Assembly (NCBI RefSeq): GCF_030690345.1
Contig: NZ_JAUYGV010000008.1
Span: forward strand, 312,433-376,432
Direction: 5' to 3'
DNA: 64,000 bases
DNA from: Rheinheimera sp.
Lineage (GTDB): Bacteria; Pseudomonadota; Gammaproteobacteria; Enterobacterales; Alteromonadaceae
The notes under the pieces are model-generated. The model did not search any database, was not told the DNA's origin, and saw only the letters and a program-made list of their open reading frames with translations. Numbering within the stretch: position 1 is the stretch's first letter; each line of letters starts with the position of its first letter. Both the position numbers and the translations under genes were made by a program. Below are positions 21,096 to 31,988 of the stretch, piece after piece.

Positions 21096-21171
21096 TGGAG
21101 CGAGTAACGAGGTTCGAACTCGTGACCTCGACCTTGGCAAGGTCGCGCTCTACCAGCTGAGCTATACTCGC
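21096..21171 (-). tRNA. tRNA-Gly (anticodon GCC)
   Basis: A 76-nt cloverleaf on the minus strand, from GCGAGTA to the encoded CCA. The acceptor stem GCGAGTA pairs with TACTCGC; the D arm is GCTCAGCTGGTAGAGC; the anticodon loop TTGCCAA gives GCC; the T arm contains GTTCGAACC. No other tRNA is adjacent. Confidence 0.96.
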
Positions 21172-21237
21172 ATCAACTAACGTTGTTACGTCGTGATGGC
21201 GCGCATTTTACAAAATCAGTTAGCTTATGCAAGCACT

Positions 21238-21789
21238 TTATTGCGGTAATTTAAAAAAATGCTCGCGATAGGTCACTAATTCAGCAATCGACTCCCGAAT
21301 ATCGTCCAGCGCCAAATGACTGCCGGCTTTTTGTACTTTTTTCAGCACTTCAGGGTGCCAGCGCCGCGCCAGCTCTTTCACTGTACTGACATCTAAATTA
21401 CGGTAATGAAAAAATGCTTCCAGCGTGGGCGCATATTCGGCAAGAAAACGCCGGTCCTGGCCGATACTGTTACCACACATCGGCGATTTACCGGCAGCTA
21501 CGTAACGGCTTAAAAACGCTATGGTTTGCTGCTCAGCGTCAGCCAGGCTGACTGTGCTGGCACGGCAGCGTGCGGTTAAGCCGCTTTTACCGTGTTGCTC
21601 AACACACCAGGCGCTCATATTGTCCAGCACCTCGTCCGGTTGCTTAATAGCGAATACCGGCCCTTCTGCAAGGATATTCAGCTGGCTGTCAGTCACTATG
21701 GTGGCCATTTCCAGAATGACATCAGTTTTGGGCTCCAGCCCGGTCATTTCCAAATCCAGCCAAATCAAATTATTGTCATTTACGCTCAT
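21238..21789 (-). CDS. orn: Oligoribonuclease
   Basis: DEDDh 3'-5' exoribonuclease that degrades di- and oligoribonucleotides, including pGpG from c-di-GMP turnover. It is 183 aa, normal length. ExoI motif [12 protein letters not shown], ExoII region [11 protein letters not shown] and Exo[14 protein letters not shown] with the catalytic His and Asp are all visible. It is divergent from rsgA with about 110 nt between, the usual gammaproteobacterial arrangement. Confidence 0.98.
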   Translation of the reverse strand: MSVNDNNLIWLDLEMTGLEPKTDVILEMATIVTDSQLNILAEGPVFAIKQPDEVLDNMSAWCVEQHGKSGLTARCRASTVSLADAEQQTIAFLSRYVAAGKSPMCGNSIGQDRRFLAEYAPTLEAFFHYRNLDVSTVKELARRWHPEVLKKVQKAGSHLALDDIRESIAELVTYREHFFKLPQ

Positions 21790-21900
21790 GAAAAACCCTT
21801 ACGCAGCTTGCTGCTTTGTTCATTTACAGAATACAGGTATCATACACGCCCTAAGCTTAGCAGTAATAGCATCCTTTATATCAGAGCGATAAAAGCAGCA

Positions 21901-22935
21901 GTGACCAAGAAAAAACATCTTACCCAGCGCCAGCAACAGCGTATTGTCGATAACGCCGGCAAGCGGCTACGCGCGCCGAAAAACAAAGGTGTCGAATCGG
22001 TTGATGACACCAGCTTTGCTGCTGTTGAAACCGGGTTAATACTCAGCCGTTTCGGCCAGCATGCTGATGTTGAAGACAGCCAGGGCGCAGTAGTGCGCTG
22101 TAATATGCGCCGCTCCGTAGCTTCCCTGGTTACCGGCGATCGGGTGGTCTGGCGCCGTGCGCTGCACACCACCGGCGGCGTGGACGGTGTTATCGATGCG
22201 GTAGAAGAACGAAGCTCTGTACTGCTGCGGCCGGATTTCTATGACGGCTTAAAGCCGGTGGCGGCCAATATTGATTTAATGATTATCGTCTCTGCGGTAT
22301 TGCCGGCCCTATCACTGAATATTATCGATCGTTACCTTGTGGCCGCTGAAATGACCGGCATTAAACCGCTATTGGTGATCAACAAGGTAGACTTACTCAG
22401 TGACACAGAGCTGGCAGACGTAGAGCAGCAGCTGGCACTGTACCAAAAGTTAGGCTATGACTTTTTAGCCGTCAGTGCCAAAAGCGGTATGGGTATGCAA
22501 CAGCTGCTGGATTATTTACACAGCGGTACCAGTATCTTTGTCGGCCAATCCGGGGTGGGCAAATCCTCGTTGATGAATAACTTAATGCCCGGGCTGGAAG
22601 CCCATACGCAAGAAGTGTCCAGCAATTCAGGCCTTGGCCAGCACACTACTACAGTATCGCGCCTGTATCATTTGCCCGACGGCGGTGACTTAATTGACTC
22701 GCCGGGGATTCGCGAATTTGCGCTGTGGCATCTGACGCCGGAAGAAGTTACCCAAGGCTTTACTGAATTTACCCCCTGGCTCGGGCGCTGCAAGTTCCGC
22801 GATTGTAAACATATCTCAGACCCGGGCTGCGCCATTCAACATGCGGTTGAAAACGGCGACGTAAGCCGGGAGCGCTACGACAGTTATCTGAAAATCCTCG
22901 CCAGTATGGCGCAGGACAAACCAAATCACTTTTAA
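21901..22935 (+). CDS. rsgA: Small ribosomal subunit biogenesis GTPase RsgA
   Basis: Circularly permuted GTPase that checks late 30S maturation. I choose the GTG at 21901 ([15 protein letters not shown]): it aligns with the E. coli N-terminus and gives 344 aa. The long in-frame extension back to 21592 overlaps orn and is not family-like. G4 INKVDLL and G5 SAKSG precede G1 [12 protein letters not shown] and G3 DSPGIREF, the permuted order. The C-terminal zinc site is [16 protein letters not shown]. psd follows after 17 nt. Confidence 0.96.
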   Translation: MTKKKHLTQRQQQRIVDNAGKRLRAPKNKGVESVDDTSFAAVETGLILSRFGQHADVEDSQGAVVRCNMRRSVASLVTGDRVVWRRALHTTGGVDGVIDAVEERSSVLLRPDFYDGLKPVAANIDLMIIVSAVLPALSLNIIDRYLVAAEMTGIKPLLVINKVDLLSDTELADVEQQLALYQKLGYDFLAVSAKSGMGMQQLLDYLHSGTSIFVGQSGVGKSSLMNNLMPGLEAHTQEVSSNSGLGQHTTTVSRLYHLPDGGDLIDSPGIREFALWHLTPEEVTQGFTEFTPWLGRCKFRDCKHISDPGCAIQHAVENGDVSRERYDSYLKILASMAQDKPNHF

Positions 22936-22952
22936 CCTTTTACGAGACCACA

Positions 22953-23813
22953 ATGGATAATTTAAAAATTACCCTGCAATACCTGATGCCCAAGCATTTA
23001 ATTTCACGCCTGGTAGGCAAACTGGCGGCGGCAAAGCTGGGCTGGTTTACGCATTTTTTGATCAACCGCTTTATCAAAGCCTATGGCATTAATATGGCTG
23101 AGGCGCAGTTTGAACGGGCACAAGACTACGCCAGTTTTAATGAGTTTTTCACACGGCCGTTAAAAGACGGTATCCGCCCGCTGGCAACAGAGGCCGATAT
23201 AGTGGCGCATCCGGTAGATGGTTGTATCAGTCAGCTTGGCCCTATAGTACAGGGCCAATTGGTGCAGGCAAAAAACCACAGTTACTCACTGCAAGCTTTA
23301 TTGGGCGGCGATATTGCGGCCGCAGAGCCTTTTATCGGCGGCGACTTTGCCACTATTTATCTGGCACCGAAAGATTATCACCGTATTCATATGCCGGTTA
23401 GCGGCACCTTACGCCAGATGATTTATGTGCCGGGCGATTTATTCTCGGTAAACCCGTTAACTGCAGAAAATGTACCGGACTTATTTGCCCGCAACGAGCG
23501 CGTAGTCACTATCTTTGACACTGAACTGGGCCCAATGGCGCTGGTATTGGTAGGCGCCACTATTGTCGCCAGTATTGAAACCGTCTGGGCCGGTACTGTA
23601 ACGCCGCCAGCGGGTAAAAATGTGTTTCGCTGGACTTACCCGGCACAGGGCAAAAATGCGATTACACTGGAAAAAGGCGCAGAAATGGGCCGCTTTAAAT
23701 TAGGCTCAACTGTAGTGCTGGCTTTCGCGGCGGATAAACTGCAGTTTTTAGCCGACCAGCAGCCTGGCACAGTAACCCGCATGGGTGCGCCTTTTGCTGA
23801 AACTAATAGCTAA
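22953..23813 (+). CDS. psd: Phosphatidylserine decarboxylase proenzyme
   Basis: Makes phosphatidylethanolamine from phosphatidylserine at the inner membrane. It is 286 aa. The autocleavage motif LGST ([15 protein letters not shown]) generates the pyruvoyl prosthetic group from the serine. The segments [26 protein letters not shown] and [13 protein letters not shown], with catalytic-site histidines, are conserved. It is in an operon with rsgA, 17 nt upstream. Downstream is a REP-like repeat and then the GDPD gene. Confidence 0.97.
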   Translation: MDNLKITLQYLMPKHLISRLVGKLAAAKLGWFTHFLINRFIKAYGINMAEAQFERAQDYASFNEFFTRPLKDGIRPLATEADIVAHPVDGCISQLGPIVQGQLVQAKNHSYSLQALLGGDIAAAEPFIGGDFATIYLAPKDYHRIHMPVSGTLRQMIYVPGDLFSVNPLTAENVPDLFARNERVVTIFDTELGPMALVLVGATIVASIETVWAGTVTPPAGKNVFRWTYPAQGKNAITLEKGAEMGRFKLGSTVVLAFAADKLQFLADQQPGTVTRMGAPFAETNS

Positions 23814-23872
23814 AGCTATTCTTCAACTACGGCGCTTCGAAAACGTGAATGCGCCGTATATTTTTTCTGCGA

Positions 23873-23929
23873 CACGCCGTGAACCCATCCCTGGGGGCTC
23901 GATTCGGCCATCCTGGCCTGCAACGGTCG
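23873..23929. repeat. Dispersed REP-like repeat, copy 2
   Basis: Second copy of the element at 4095-4151, in the same orientation. Here the hairpin is GGCCA/TGGCC around TCC, and the first stem is CCC/GGG. It lies in the gap between psd and the GDPD gene, like the first copy in an intergenic gap between co-directional genes. Confidence 0.65.
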
Positions 23930-23991
23930 CCGAAAAAAATACTCTACATTCACTTCATCTGTTTAATATCCAGCCTTAGAACGGAGTAAAC

Positions 23992-24693
23992 ATGCAAATC
24001 ATTGCTCATCGTGGTGCCAGTGGTGACTATCCGGAAAATACCCTGCTGGCCATTGATCAGGCCATAGCTCAGGGTGCCGACGCCATTGAAATAGACGTCT
24101 TCGCGGTACAGGGCGAACTTATTGTTATTCATGATCATCACTTAGCCCGCACTACCAATGGCAGTGGTAGCATTTATCAATACAGTGTCGCGCAGCTGAT
24201 GCAGTTAGATGCCGGCCACGGCGAGCGCATTCCTACGCTGTGGCAGGTACTACAACGACTGCAACACACCACACTGTGGCTTAATATTGAGTTAAAGGGC
24301 GACAATACCGTAACGCCGCTGTTGGCCTTGCTGGATAAAGCACAGCAAGAGCTGCAATTTGACTGTCAGCGGCTGCTGATATCGTCTTTTAACCATCACC
24401 TGCTGGCAGAACTTAAACAGCACAGGCCAGAGCTAAAGCGGGGCGCACTTACCGCCAGCTTAGCCATCGACTACGCTGCTTTTGCGCAGCAACTGCAGGC
24501 GTATTCAGTCAATTGCGACGTCAGCTTTATTAATCAGGCTTTTGTTACCGATGCCAAAGCGCGTGGCTTACAAGTGTACGTGTATACCGTGGACCAGCCG
24601 GATGATATTGCTCGTATGCAGCAATACGGCGTTGACGGCATTTTCAGTAATTATCCGGCCAGAAGCCGGCAGCAGTTGGCAGAAAAGCCCTAA
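23992..24693 (+). CDS. Glycerophosphodiester phosphodiesterase (GDPD family)
   Basis: Hydrolyses glycerophosphodiesters to glycerol-3-phosphate and an alcohol. It is 233 aa with no signal peptide, so probably cytosolic (UgpQ-like). TIM-barrel GDPD motifs: IIAHRGASGDYPENT with catalytic His and Arg, AIEIDVFAVQG (metal-binding Glu-x-Asp) and IVIHDHHLARTTNG (second catalytic His). The C-terminus has the expected VDGIFSNYPARS. Upstream psd makes PE, so the pair hints at phospholipid turnover, but the repeat element between them argues against a strict operon. Confidence 0.92.
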   Translation: MQIIAHRGASGDYPENTLLAIDQAIAQGADAIEIDVFAVQGELIVIHDHHLARTTNGSGSIYQYSVAQLMQLDAGHGERIPTLWQVLQRLQHTTLWLNIELKGDNTVTPLLALLDKAQQELQFDCQRLLISSFNHHLLAELKQHRPELKRGALTASLAIDYAAFAQQLQAYSVNCDVSFINQAFVTDAKARGLQVYVYTVDQPDDIARMQQYGVDGIFSNYPARSRQQLAEKP

Positions 24694-24706
24694 CGCCAGA
24701 AAGCAA

Positions 24707-24728
24707 AAATCCCGCCGCAGCGGGATTT
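24707..24728. terminator. Bidirectional terminator between the GDPD gene and the MerC-like gene
   Basis: Perfect stem AAATCCCGC/GCGGGATTT with a 4-nt loop between convergent genes; A and T runs flank both sides, so it can serve both strands. Confidence 0.85.
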
Positions 24729-24745
24729 CTTATAAATTTTGATAC

Positions 24746-25144
24746 TTAATGATCATGACAGCTCTTGCAGCTGTTGCACAACCGCATATTCATCACATGC
24801 GCCAACACCACCAAAGACGCGCCAACGATTAATACAGCGTGCTCATACTCGTGGCCCCACACATCGCGCTGCCAATAAATAAACACACCTAAAAACAATG
24901 AATAAAACGGATACAGCTTGCGGTGGTAACGGTGAAAACCAATAAACAAAGCAATAAAACCAAGCACTATGGTAACGAGCAACATCACGCGCTCAAAAGC
25001 ATGATTATGGCCAACGCTGAGGCCCAGTAACGGCAGAACCGGCAAAATGATCGGCAGCATAATGCAGTGAATGGCGCAAAGCGACGTCACTGTAATACCT
25101 ACTTTATCAAATACGCTTCTTACTGTTGCTAACACAATGCTCAC
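24746..25144 (-). CDS. MerC-domain membrane protein
   Basis: A 132-aa inner-membrane protein with about four hydrophobic segments. The first carries the MerC-type cysteine pair in SLCAIHCIMLPI; in MerC such cysteines bind Hg(II) for uptake. The C-terminus ends with a Cys/His cluster (CNSCKSCHDH), suggesting metal binding. The start is a GTG at 25144 with no strong Shine-Dalgarno; a second in-frame GTG lies at 25135. No other mer genes are nearby. MerC-domain proteins outside mer operons are common and their substrate is generally unknown. Confidence 0.8.
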   Translation of the reverse strand: MSIVLATVRSVFDKVGITVTSLCAIHCIMLPIILPVLPLLGLSVGHNHAFERVMLLVTIVLGFIALFIGFHRYHRKLYPFYSLFLGVFIYWQRDVWGHEYEHAVLIVGASLVVLAHVMNMRLCNSCKSCHDH

Positions 25145-25306
25145 TCTGACGGCTTAAATTAAGAAACGAGATAATATAACAAAACGTTTGCGAAAGAAAC
25201 GGCCAGAGAGAAAAATACTGCGCTTGCACAGCTAACAAGCTAACTCTGCTGAAGCGGCGCCGGCCTTATGGCATAATAGCGCCACTTTTTTCAGCGCAGT
25301 CGTATT

Positions 25307-25615
25307 ATGGATACCTTACTTAACCAACTTGATGACAATTTAAAAGAGCTGTACCGCAAAGCACTGGACGCAGATGCCCTGCTCGACAGCCTGCAACAAC
25401 AGGGCCATGCCAAACATCAGCGTATTTTTGCCGACAACAAACTGTTTCAGGTATCAGCTAACCGCTTTATGCCTTATCTGGCAGAAACCGCTGAACAAGT
25501 CGCTGCAATGCGGCAAAGCCAACAATTTAATACCGCTACGCTGCAGAAGGTTGTGCAGCAATTAAAGCAGTTACACAGCACCCTGGGAGAGTTTCGCGCT
25601 GTTATAACCAAATAA
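25307..25615 (+). CDS. PriC-like small protein (primosomal protein N'' N-terminal domain)
   Basis: A 102-aa, largely helical soluble protein. The segment FADNKLFQVSANRFMPYLAE followed by regularly spaced leucines resembles the N-terminal half of PriC (F-x-x-x-LF followed by a leucine-rich helix). PriC restarts replication by loading DnaB at forks. Full PriC is about 175 aa, so this would be a short form lacking the basic C-terminal DNA-binding part. An unrelated coiled-coil protein remains possible. It is monocistronic, with about 160 nt upstream. Confidence 0.5.
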   Translation: MDTLLNQLDDNLKELYRKALDADALLDSLQQQGHAKHQRIFADNKLFQVSANRFMPYLAETAEQVAAMRQSQQFNTATLQKVVQQLKQLHSTLGEFRAVITK

Positions 25616-25697
25616 AATAACGGTATTATTTTGGTCGCAAAATAATCTAACGCTGCCTGGCGCCTGCACTAGTCTAAAAAGATGATTGGAGGTGGTT

Positions 25698-25976
25698 ATG
25701 TCAGCGATAAGTGTAAGCCCGCCGGTTGCAGTAAATCGCAGCGCTGCACAGCTTGGCCAACAGGTTGTTGCCGGCAGCAACAGTACTGATATCGCGCCCA
25801 CACTGCTTAATGCATCAGCCCCTGCCACAAGCGGTAACAATGCCGCCGTTGTGGCTGAAAACAACAGCAATGAATCAATAAGAGTGTCCAGCAGTATCGG
25901 CCGTGCCGCTTCAGCCGGCCAGTTAAGCCGGCAGGAAGCGTTAGATATTTACCGCCAGATAGCCAGTTTGCTTTAA
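25698..25976 (+). CDS. Hypothetical protein, Ser/Ala/Asn-rich
   Basis: A 92-aa protein not recognised. The start at 25698 (MSAISVSPPVAVN) has a strong GGAGG 5 nt upstream, better than the in-frame codon at 25686. Residues 1-65 are low-complexity (Ser, Ala, Asn, Val), probably disordered; the last 30 form a likely amphipathic helix (SRQEALDIYRQIASLL). There is no signal peptide or membrane segment. It converges on the DUF3016 gene with 1 nt between stops. The strong ribosome binding site is the main argument that it is real. Confidence 0.6.
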   Translation: MSAISVSPPVAVNRSAAQLGQQVVAGSNSTDIAPTLLNASAPATSGNNAAVVAENNSNESIRVSSSIGRAASAGQLSRQEALDIYRQIASLL

Positions 25977-25977
25977 A

Positions 25978-26511
25978 TTAGTTAGTGCTCACTTTGGGCA
26001 ACGCTAAAGCATATTGCTCTACTTTCGGCAGAAGCTCCTTGTCAAACCAGGTGTTTAACATCTGCTTTTCGTAGCGGAACTCTTCGTTGTCACTGACAGA
26101 GCGTATTGAATGCATAAAGCCCATATCACGCAGCTTTTCTTCGTTGCTGATAACTTCTTCACCATGCTTATCGCGCAGCACATGGCTGAATTTAATCGCC
26201 GGCGAATAAATATCTTTAACGATACGTAAAGTATTACCGGCCCCACCGGCGAAGTAATCAATATCACCGGCCAAATCAATGTCGGTTACCGTAACCTGCC
26301 AGCTGTAGCCCTCCGGTAGCCTGGCCGCCATATCAGTAAAAAAGCCATCAAACTTTTTCATTATCCGCTCGCGATACGCCTTGCGGCTGTCATTTGCCGG
26401 ACGGATATCGGTAAACTTTTCCGGCTCCTGCCATTGTACTTTTACTTCTGCAGCCTGTACGGCACCGGCAGCCAATGCAGCTATGCTGCAAGCTATTAGA
26501 ATGTTTCGCAT
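25978..26511 (-). CDS. DUF3016 family periplasmic protein
   Basis: A 177-aa secreted protein with a cleavable signal peptide (about 1-20, MRNILIACSIAALAAGAVQA). The mature part has the DUF3016 pattern: VQWQEPEKFTDIRPANDSRK, then a GYSWQVTVTDIDLAGDID segment and the C-terminal NTWFDKELLP. The family's function is unknown. It is transcribed alone, converging with the small gene downstream. Confidence 0.8.
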   Translation of the reverse strand: MRNILIACSIAALAAGAVQAAEVKVQWQEPEKFTDIRPANDSRKAYRERIMKKFDGFFTDMAARLPEGYSWQVTVTDIDLAGDIDYFAGGAGNTLRIVKDIYSPAIKFSHVLRDKHGEEVISNEEKLRDMGFMHSIRSVSDNEEFRYEKQMLNTWFDKELLPKVEQYALALPKVSTN

Positions 26512-26667
26512 TGCGACCTCCTGAAACGTAACGTGGTTCCGCTGTAATAGCTAAAGTTAGAACAGGCTAAGACAGATAAGTTTATTGCTAAGCCTAACTA
26601 TAGCGCCAAATGCGATGTAATAACTGTGTGGTTTTGTATAAATGTGTAGCCGTGCAGCGTAAAAAAC

Positions 26668-26694
26668 AAAACCCCGGCACAAGGCCGGGGTTTT
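26668..26694 (-). terminator. Rho-independent terminator after groEL
   Basis: An 11-bp perfect stem AAAACCCCGGC/GCCGGGGTTTT with a 5-nt loop; the minus strand continues with a T-rich run. It closes the groS-groL operon. Confidence 0.92.
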
Positions 26695-26723
26695 GCTGGA
26701 GCAAGATATGTGGCCTTATGCCA

Positions 26724-28373
<1,650 letters not shown>

Positions 28374-28409
28374 TTAATTCGGTTAATACGTTGAACAGTT
28401 CGGGTAAAG

Positions 28410-28700
28410 TTAGCCTAAGATCACACCTAAGATATTGTCTTCTTTGGTGATTACATATTCCTGGCCATCAACCTTTTCGGTGCGCTCTACATAGGCGCCG
28501 AACAGCACTTTATCGCCAACTTTAACGTCTAACGGTTTGATCTCACCGTTGTCTAACACGCGGCCATTGCCAACAGCGACCACTTCACCACGGCTTGATT
28601 TTTCCGCTGAAGCGCCGGTTAAGACGATGCCACCTGCTGATTTGCTTTCAGCTTCTAAACGTTTGATGATGACACGATCATGTAATGGACGAATATTCAT
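28410..28700 (-). CDS. groS: Co-chaperonin GroES
   Basis: Heptameric lid of the GroEL chamber. It is 96 aa. Signature [16 protein letters not shown], the mobile-loop segment [17 protein letters not shown] with the Ile-Val-Leu GroEL-binding tripeptide, and [15 protein letters not shown] are conserved. First gene of the operon, preceded by a good AGGAG. Confidence 0.99.
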   Translation of the reverse strand: MNIRPLHDRVIIKRLEAESKSAGGIVLTGASAEKSSRGEVVAVGNGRVLDNGEIKPLDVKVGDKVLFGAYVERTEKVDGQEYVITKEDNILGVILG

Positions 28701-28759
28701 GCTCTATCTCCTAAAGCTATTTTTGTGTTTTAACATGGGTGTTAAATTGTCTGGTCGGT

Positions 28760-28790
28760 ATATGGGGCAGCCGGGAAAAAAACCCAAGGG
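28760..28790 (-). promoter_or_regulatory. Sigma-32-type heat-shock promoter for groSL
   Basis: On the minus strand a CCCCATAT -10 element (28767-28760) is preceded by a CCCTTGG -35-like element (28790-28784), with spacing in the range of RpoH promoters. It lies about 60 nt upstream of the groS start. The -10 is a very good match and the -35 is weaker. No CIRCE inverted repeat is visible. Confidence 0.7.
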
Positions 28791-29026
28791 CAAAATTAAA
28801 ATTTCTTCATCTTGCCTTAAGATTTGCCGGCTAATTTTAGCGCGGTTGAAATAACACGGCTGTGCATCTGGTCTGTGCAAAAGTGTAAATGAACGCAGCC
28901 ACTAAGCCGGGTTGCCACTATTACCGTACTATGTGCCGGGCTATTGCCGGACTGTTACGCTACAGCCAACACATGTTAGTCTGGCGGCATGACAACGCTG
29001 AGGCGTTTAAGAGGAAGTATAAGCTG

Positions 29027-30814
29027 ATGTATAAAGTGTTTTTTCTGCCATTTTTACTCTGGTTCACCCTGCTGGCACTGCCGCCGGCGCAGGCACAACA
29101 AAATTCAGTGCTTAACAGCCTGCTGCAGGCTAATGATGAGTTTTTGCCGGTTGAACAAGCCTTTGTGTTTGACTTTGTGCAACAGCAGGATGAGTTACTG
29201 ATTAGCTGGACCATTGCCGACGGCTATTATCTGTACAAAGATAAACTGAAATTTGGCGGCATTGCAGTCAGTTTTTCCCATCCCACTTACCCGGCAGCCA
29301 TGACAATTGAAGATGAATTCTTCGGCGTCAGTGAAGTGTATTACCATCAGCTAACGCTTCGTATACCGCTGACCGACGTCAGCGAAGATGCGGTATTTAA
29401 GATTCAGTATATGGGCTGCGCCGAAGCCGGCTTATGCTACCCACCGGTAACCAAAGAGCTGCCGTTATCTACCCTGACTGCAGCAGACGCTGCCGCAGGC
29501 AACAGTGCAGGCAGCAGCGCCGATGGTCAAAGCAATACACCGGTATCAAGCCAAAACACCCTGGCGGCTAAACTGAGTGACGGCGCCGGATTAGCTACCC
29601 TGGCCGGCTTCTTTTTACTTGGTTTAGGTTTAGCGTTTACGCCCTGCGTGTTTCCGATGTACCCCATTTTAACCAGCATTATCGTCGGCCAGGGTAAGCA
29701 GTTATCCAATAAACGCGCCTTTACGCTGTCGTTCTCTTATGTGCAGGGTATGGCTATTACGTACTCGGCTTTAGGTTTAGTGGTAGCCAGTTTAGGCGTG
29801 CGCTTCCAGGGCTATATGCAGCACCCCTCAGTATTAATTGTCGCCAGTGTGATTTTCGTGCTGCTGGCGCTGGCAATGTTTGGGGTATTTAATCTCAGCC
29901 TGCCATCCGCCTGGCAGGAAAAAATCAGCAAAGTCAGTAATAACCAGCAAGGTGGCTCGCATAAAGGCGCCTTTACCATGGGCGCGCTGTCAGGCCTTAT
30001 CGCCTCGCCCTGCACCACAGCACCGTTATCGGCTGCCTTGTTGTATGTGGCACAAAGCGGCGACTTACTGCTGGGCGCCGTAACGCTGTATATCTTAAGC
30101 CTGGGCATGGGGTTACCCTTATTGCTGCTGGGCAGCTCCGGCGGCAAATTGCTGCCCAAAGCCGGCAACTGGATGAACGCGGTAAAAACCGCCTTTGGCT
30201 TCCTGCTGCTGGCTGTGCCGTTAATTCTGCTGGAGCGGATGCTGCCGTTTGACTATGTGTTAGCAGCGGGCTCATTGCTACTGCTGTGTTTTGTTATTTA
30301 CCTGTACCGCACTCTGTTTACTTTAAACAATGCCACGGCTAAAGCTGCAGTGCTGATTATCGGCCAGGTACTGCTAATTGGCGCCGTTATGCTAAATGTA
30401 CGATACTGGTGGCCTGCCCCGGCCGCAATTGGCGCGGTAGTTAACGCCAACCAACAGCAAGGCTTTGAGCTGGTGGGCTCGCTGGAGGAATTACAGCAGA
30501 AGATTGCCGCCAGCGGCGAGCGCTTTACCCTGGTCGACTTATATGCGGATTGGTGCATTGCCTGTAAAGAGTTTGAACACCTAACCTTCCCTAAAGCCGA
30601 AGTGCAGGCGCAGATGCAAAATATGCAGCTGATTAAAGTCGATGTTACTAAGATGACGCGTAAAGACCAGGCACTACTGGATAACTACCAGGTATTGGGC
30701 CTGCCCACTCTGCTGTTTTTCAGCCCGCAAGGTGAAGAGCTCAGCAGTGCCCGGGTTACCGGTTTTATGAACGCTACCGACTTCGCCGCCCACCTGCAAC
30801 AACTGCAACAGTAA
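29027..30814 (+). CDS. dsbD: Protein-disulfide reductase DsbD
   Basis: Passes electrons from cytoplasmic thioredoxin across the inner membrane to DsbC and other periplasmic thiol proteins. I start it at 29027 (MYKVFFLPFLLWFTLLAL), which gives a clean signal peptide and follows GAGGAAG; the in-frame extension to 28889 looks unlike the family. It is 595 aa. The N-terminal domain has the redox pair in GCAEAGLCYPP; the eight-helix core has cysteines in FTPCVFPMYP and SPCTTAPLSA; the C-terminal thioredoxin domain has WCIACKEFE. Divergent from groSL. Confidence 0.96.
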   Translation: MYKVFFLPFLLWFTLLALPPAQAQQNSVLNSLLQANDEFLPVEQAFVFDFVQQQDELLISWTIADGYYLYKDKLKFGGIAVSFSHPTYPAAMTIEDEFFGVSEVYYHQLTLRIPLTDVSEDAVFKIQYMGCAEAGLCYPPVTKELPLSTLTAADAAAGNSAGSSADGQSNTPVSSQNTLAAKLSDGAGLATLAGFFLLGLGLAFTPCVFPMYPILTSIIVGQGKQLSNKRAFTLSFSYVQGMAITYSALGLVVASLGVRFQGYMQHPSVLIVASVIFVLLALAMFGVFNLSLPSAWQEKISKVSNNQQGGSHKGAFTMGALSGLIASPCTTAPLSAALLYVAQSGDLLLGAVTLYILSLGMGLPLLLLGSSGGKLLPKAGNWMNAVKTAFGFLLLAVPLILLERMLPFDYVLAAGSLLLLCFVIYLYRTLFTLNNATAKAAVLIIGQVLLIGAVMLNVRYWWPAPAAIGAVVNANQQQGFELVGSLEELQQKIAASGERFTLVDLYADWCIACKEFEHLTFPKAEVQAQMQNMQLIKVDVTKMTRKDQALLDNYQVLGLPTLLFFSPQGEELSSARVTGFMNATDFAAHLQQLQQ

Positions 30815-30820
30815 CTTTGT

Positions 30821-30845
30821 GGCGGCGCTTTCTTCCGGCGCCGCC
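30821..30845 (+). terminator. GC-rich hairpin after dsbD, possible terminator
   Basis: An 8-bp stem GGCGGCGC/GCGCCGCC with a 9-nt loop, 7 nt after the dsbD stop. There is no T run, so intrinsic termination would be weak; it may stabilise the 3' end instead. Confidence 0.4.
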
Positions 30846-30882
30846 TACTGCCACCTGCCTCCCGGCTGATAAGACCAGTATT

Positions 30883-30913
30883 TTGCTGCGATTTGTCACG
30901 ATTTCACTATAAT
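30883..30913 (+). promoter_or_regulatory. Candidate sigma-70 promoter for aroQ-accB-accC
   Basis: A perfect TATAAT at 30908-30913 lies 122 nt before aroQ. The best -35 is TTGCTG at 30883-30888 with a 19-nt spacer, longer than ideal. The 220-nt gap between dsbD and aroQ leaves space for a leader. Confidence 0.4.
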
Positions 30914-31034
30914 AAGTCGCTATTGTTAAGCTAACGGCTCTGCGTACGACAGAATTTTGTCAAACAGATGCAATTCGCACTTAGCTTTGGCAAGATAGTG
31001 CCGGATCAAAACAATTAGCGGGAATAACGCACAA

Positions 31035-31490
31035 ATGGCGGCAACTTATCGAATTTTAGTGTTGAACGGCCCTAACCTGAATATGTTGGGCGTGCGTGAA
31101 CCGGCGGTATATGGTTCAGCCACTCTGCAACAGATTATTACCGACCTGACGGAACAGGCAGCGGCGAAAAGTGTCGAACTGACACATTTACAATCGAACG
31201 CCGAACACGACCTGGTGACTGCCATTCAACAAAGCCTCGGCCAACAGGATTATATCCTGATTAACCCCGGTGCTTTTACTCATACCAGCGTGGCGATTCG
31301 TGATGCGCTGCTGGCAGTAGCCATACCTTTTATTGAAGTACATTTATCTAATGTACATGCCCGCGAAGCATTCCGCCGGCACTCGTATTTATCTGATATC
31401 GCCAAAGGGGTGATCTGTGGTCTGGGGGCCAAAGGTTATCACTACGCACTTGATGCGGCGGTAGCAGCGTTACAAACAACCAAACAGTAA
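31035..31490 (+). CDS. aroQ: 3-Dehydroquinate dehydratase, type II
   Basis: Converts 3-dehydroquinate to 3-dehydroshikimate in the shikimate pathway; dodecameric type II enzyme. It is 151 aa. The catalytic Tyr/Arg region is [18 protein letters not shown], followed by [10 protein letters not shown], the [13 protein letters not shown] substrate loop and [18 protein letters not shown] with the catalytic histidine region. First gene of the aroQ-accB-accC cluster, a widely conserved order; accB follows after 23 nt. Confidence 0.97.
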   Translation: MAATYRILVLNGPNLNMLGVREPAVYGSATLQQIITDLTEQAAAKSVELTHLQSNAEHDLVTAIQQSLGQQDYILINPGAFTHTSVAIRDALLAVAIPFIEVHLSNVHAREAFRRHSYLSDIAKGVICGLGAKGYHYALDAAVAALQTTKQ

Positions 31491-31513
31491 TAACTAAATC
31501 AGGCTAAGAAGAC

Positions 31514-31972
31514 ATGGATATTAGAAAGATTAAAAAATTGATCGAGCTGTTAGAAGAATCTGGTATTAACGAGCTTGAGATCACCGAAGGCGAAGAGTCA
31601 GTGCGCATCAGCCGTAACGGCCCGACACCGCAATATGCGCCTATGCAGCAATACGCTCCGGCGCCACAGCAATATGCGCCGGCACCGGCCGCTGCGCCTG
31701 CCGCAGCACCGGCAGCTGCTGCCCCGGCCGCTGTCAGCGGTCATGTGGTTAAATCACCTATGGTAGGTTCCTTCTACCGCGCCGCCTCACCTACTGCGAA
31801 GAACTTCGTTGAAGTGGGCCAAAGCGTCAAAGTAGGCGATACGCTGTGTATTGTTGAAGCGATGAAAATGATGAACCAGATCCAGTCTGACAAGGCCGGT
31901 GTGATCAAAGAAATTCTGGTAGAAAACGGCGAGCCGGTTGAATTTGACCAGCCACTCTTTGTGATTGAATAA
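31514..31972 (+). CDS. accB: Biotin carboxyl carrier protein of acetyl-CoA carboxylase
   Basis: Carries biotin between the carboxylase and transferase sites of acetyl-CoA carboxylase, the first step of fatty acid synthesis. It is 152 aa: an N-terminal helix ([17 protein letters not shown]), an Ala/Pro/Gln linker with YAPAPQQ-type repeats (about 40-75), and the biotinyl domain with the modified lysine in [10 protein letters not shown]. accC begins 17 nt after the stop. Confidence 0.98.
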   Translation: MDIRKIKKLIELLEESGINELEITEGEESVRISRNGPTPQYAPMQQYAPAPQQYAPAPAAAPAAAPAAAAPAAVSGHVVKSPMVGSFYRAASPTAKNFVEVGQSVKVGDTLCIVEAMKMMNQIQSDKAGVIKEILVENGEPVEFDQPLFVIE

Positions 31973-31988
31973 CGCAAAAGGCAGACTG

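Noticed and set aside
21592..21900. 103-codon N-terminal extension of RsgA
   Set aside because: Overlaps orn on the other strand and does not resemble RsgA; the GTG at 21901 aligns with the family N-terminus.
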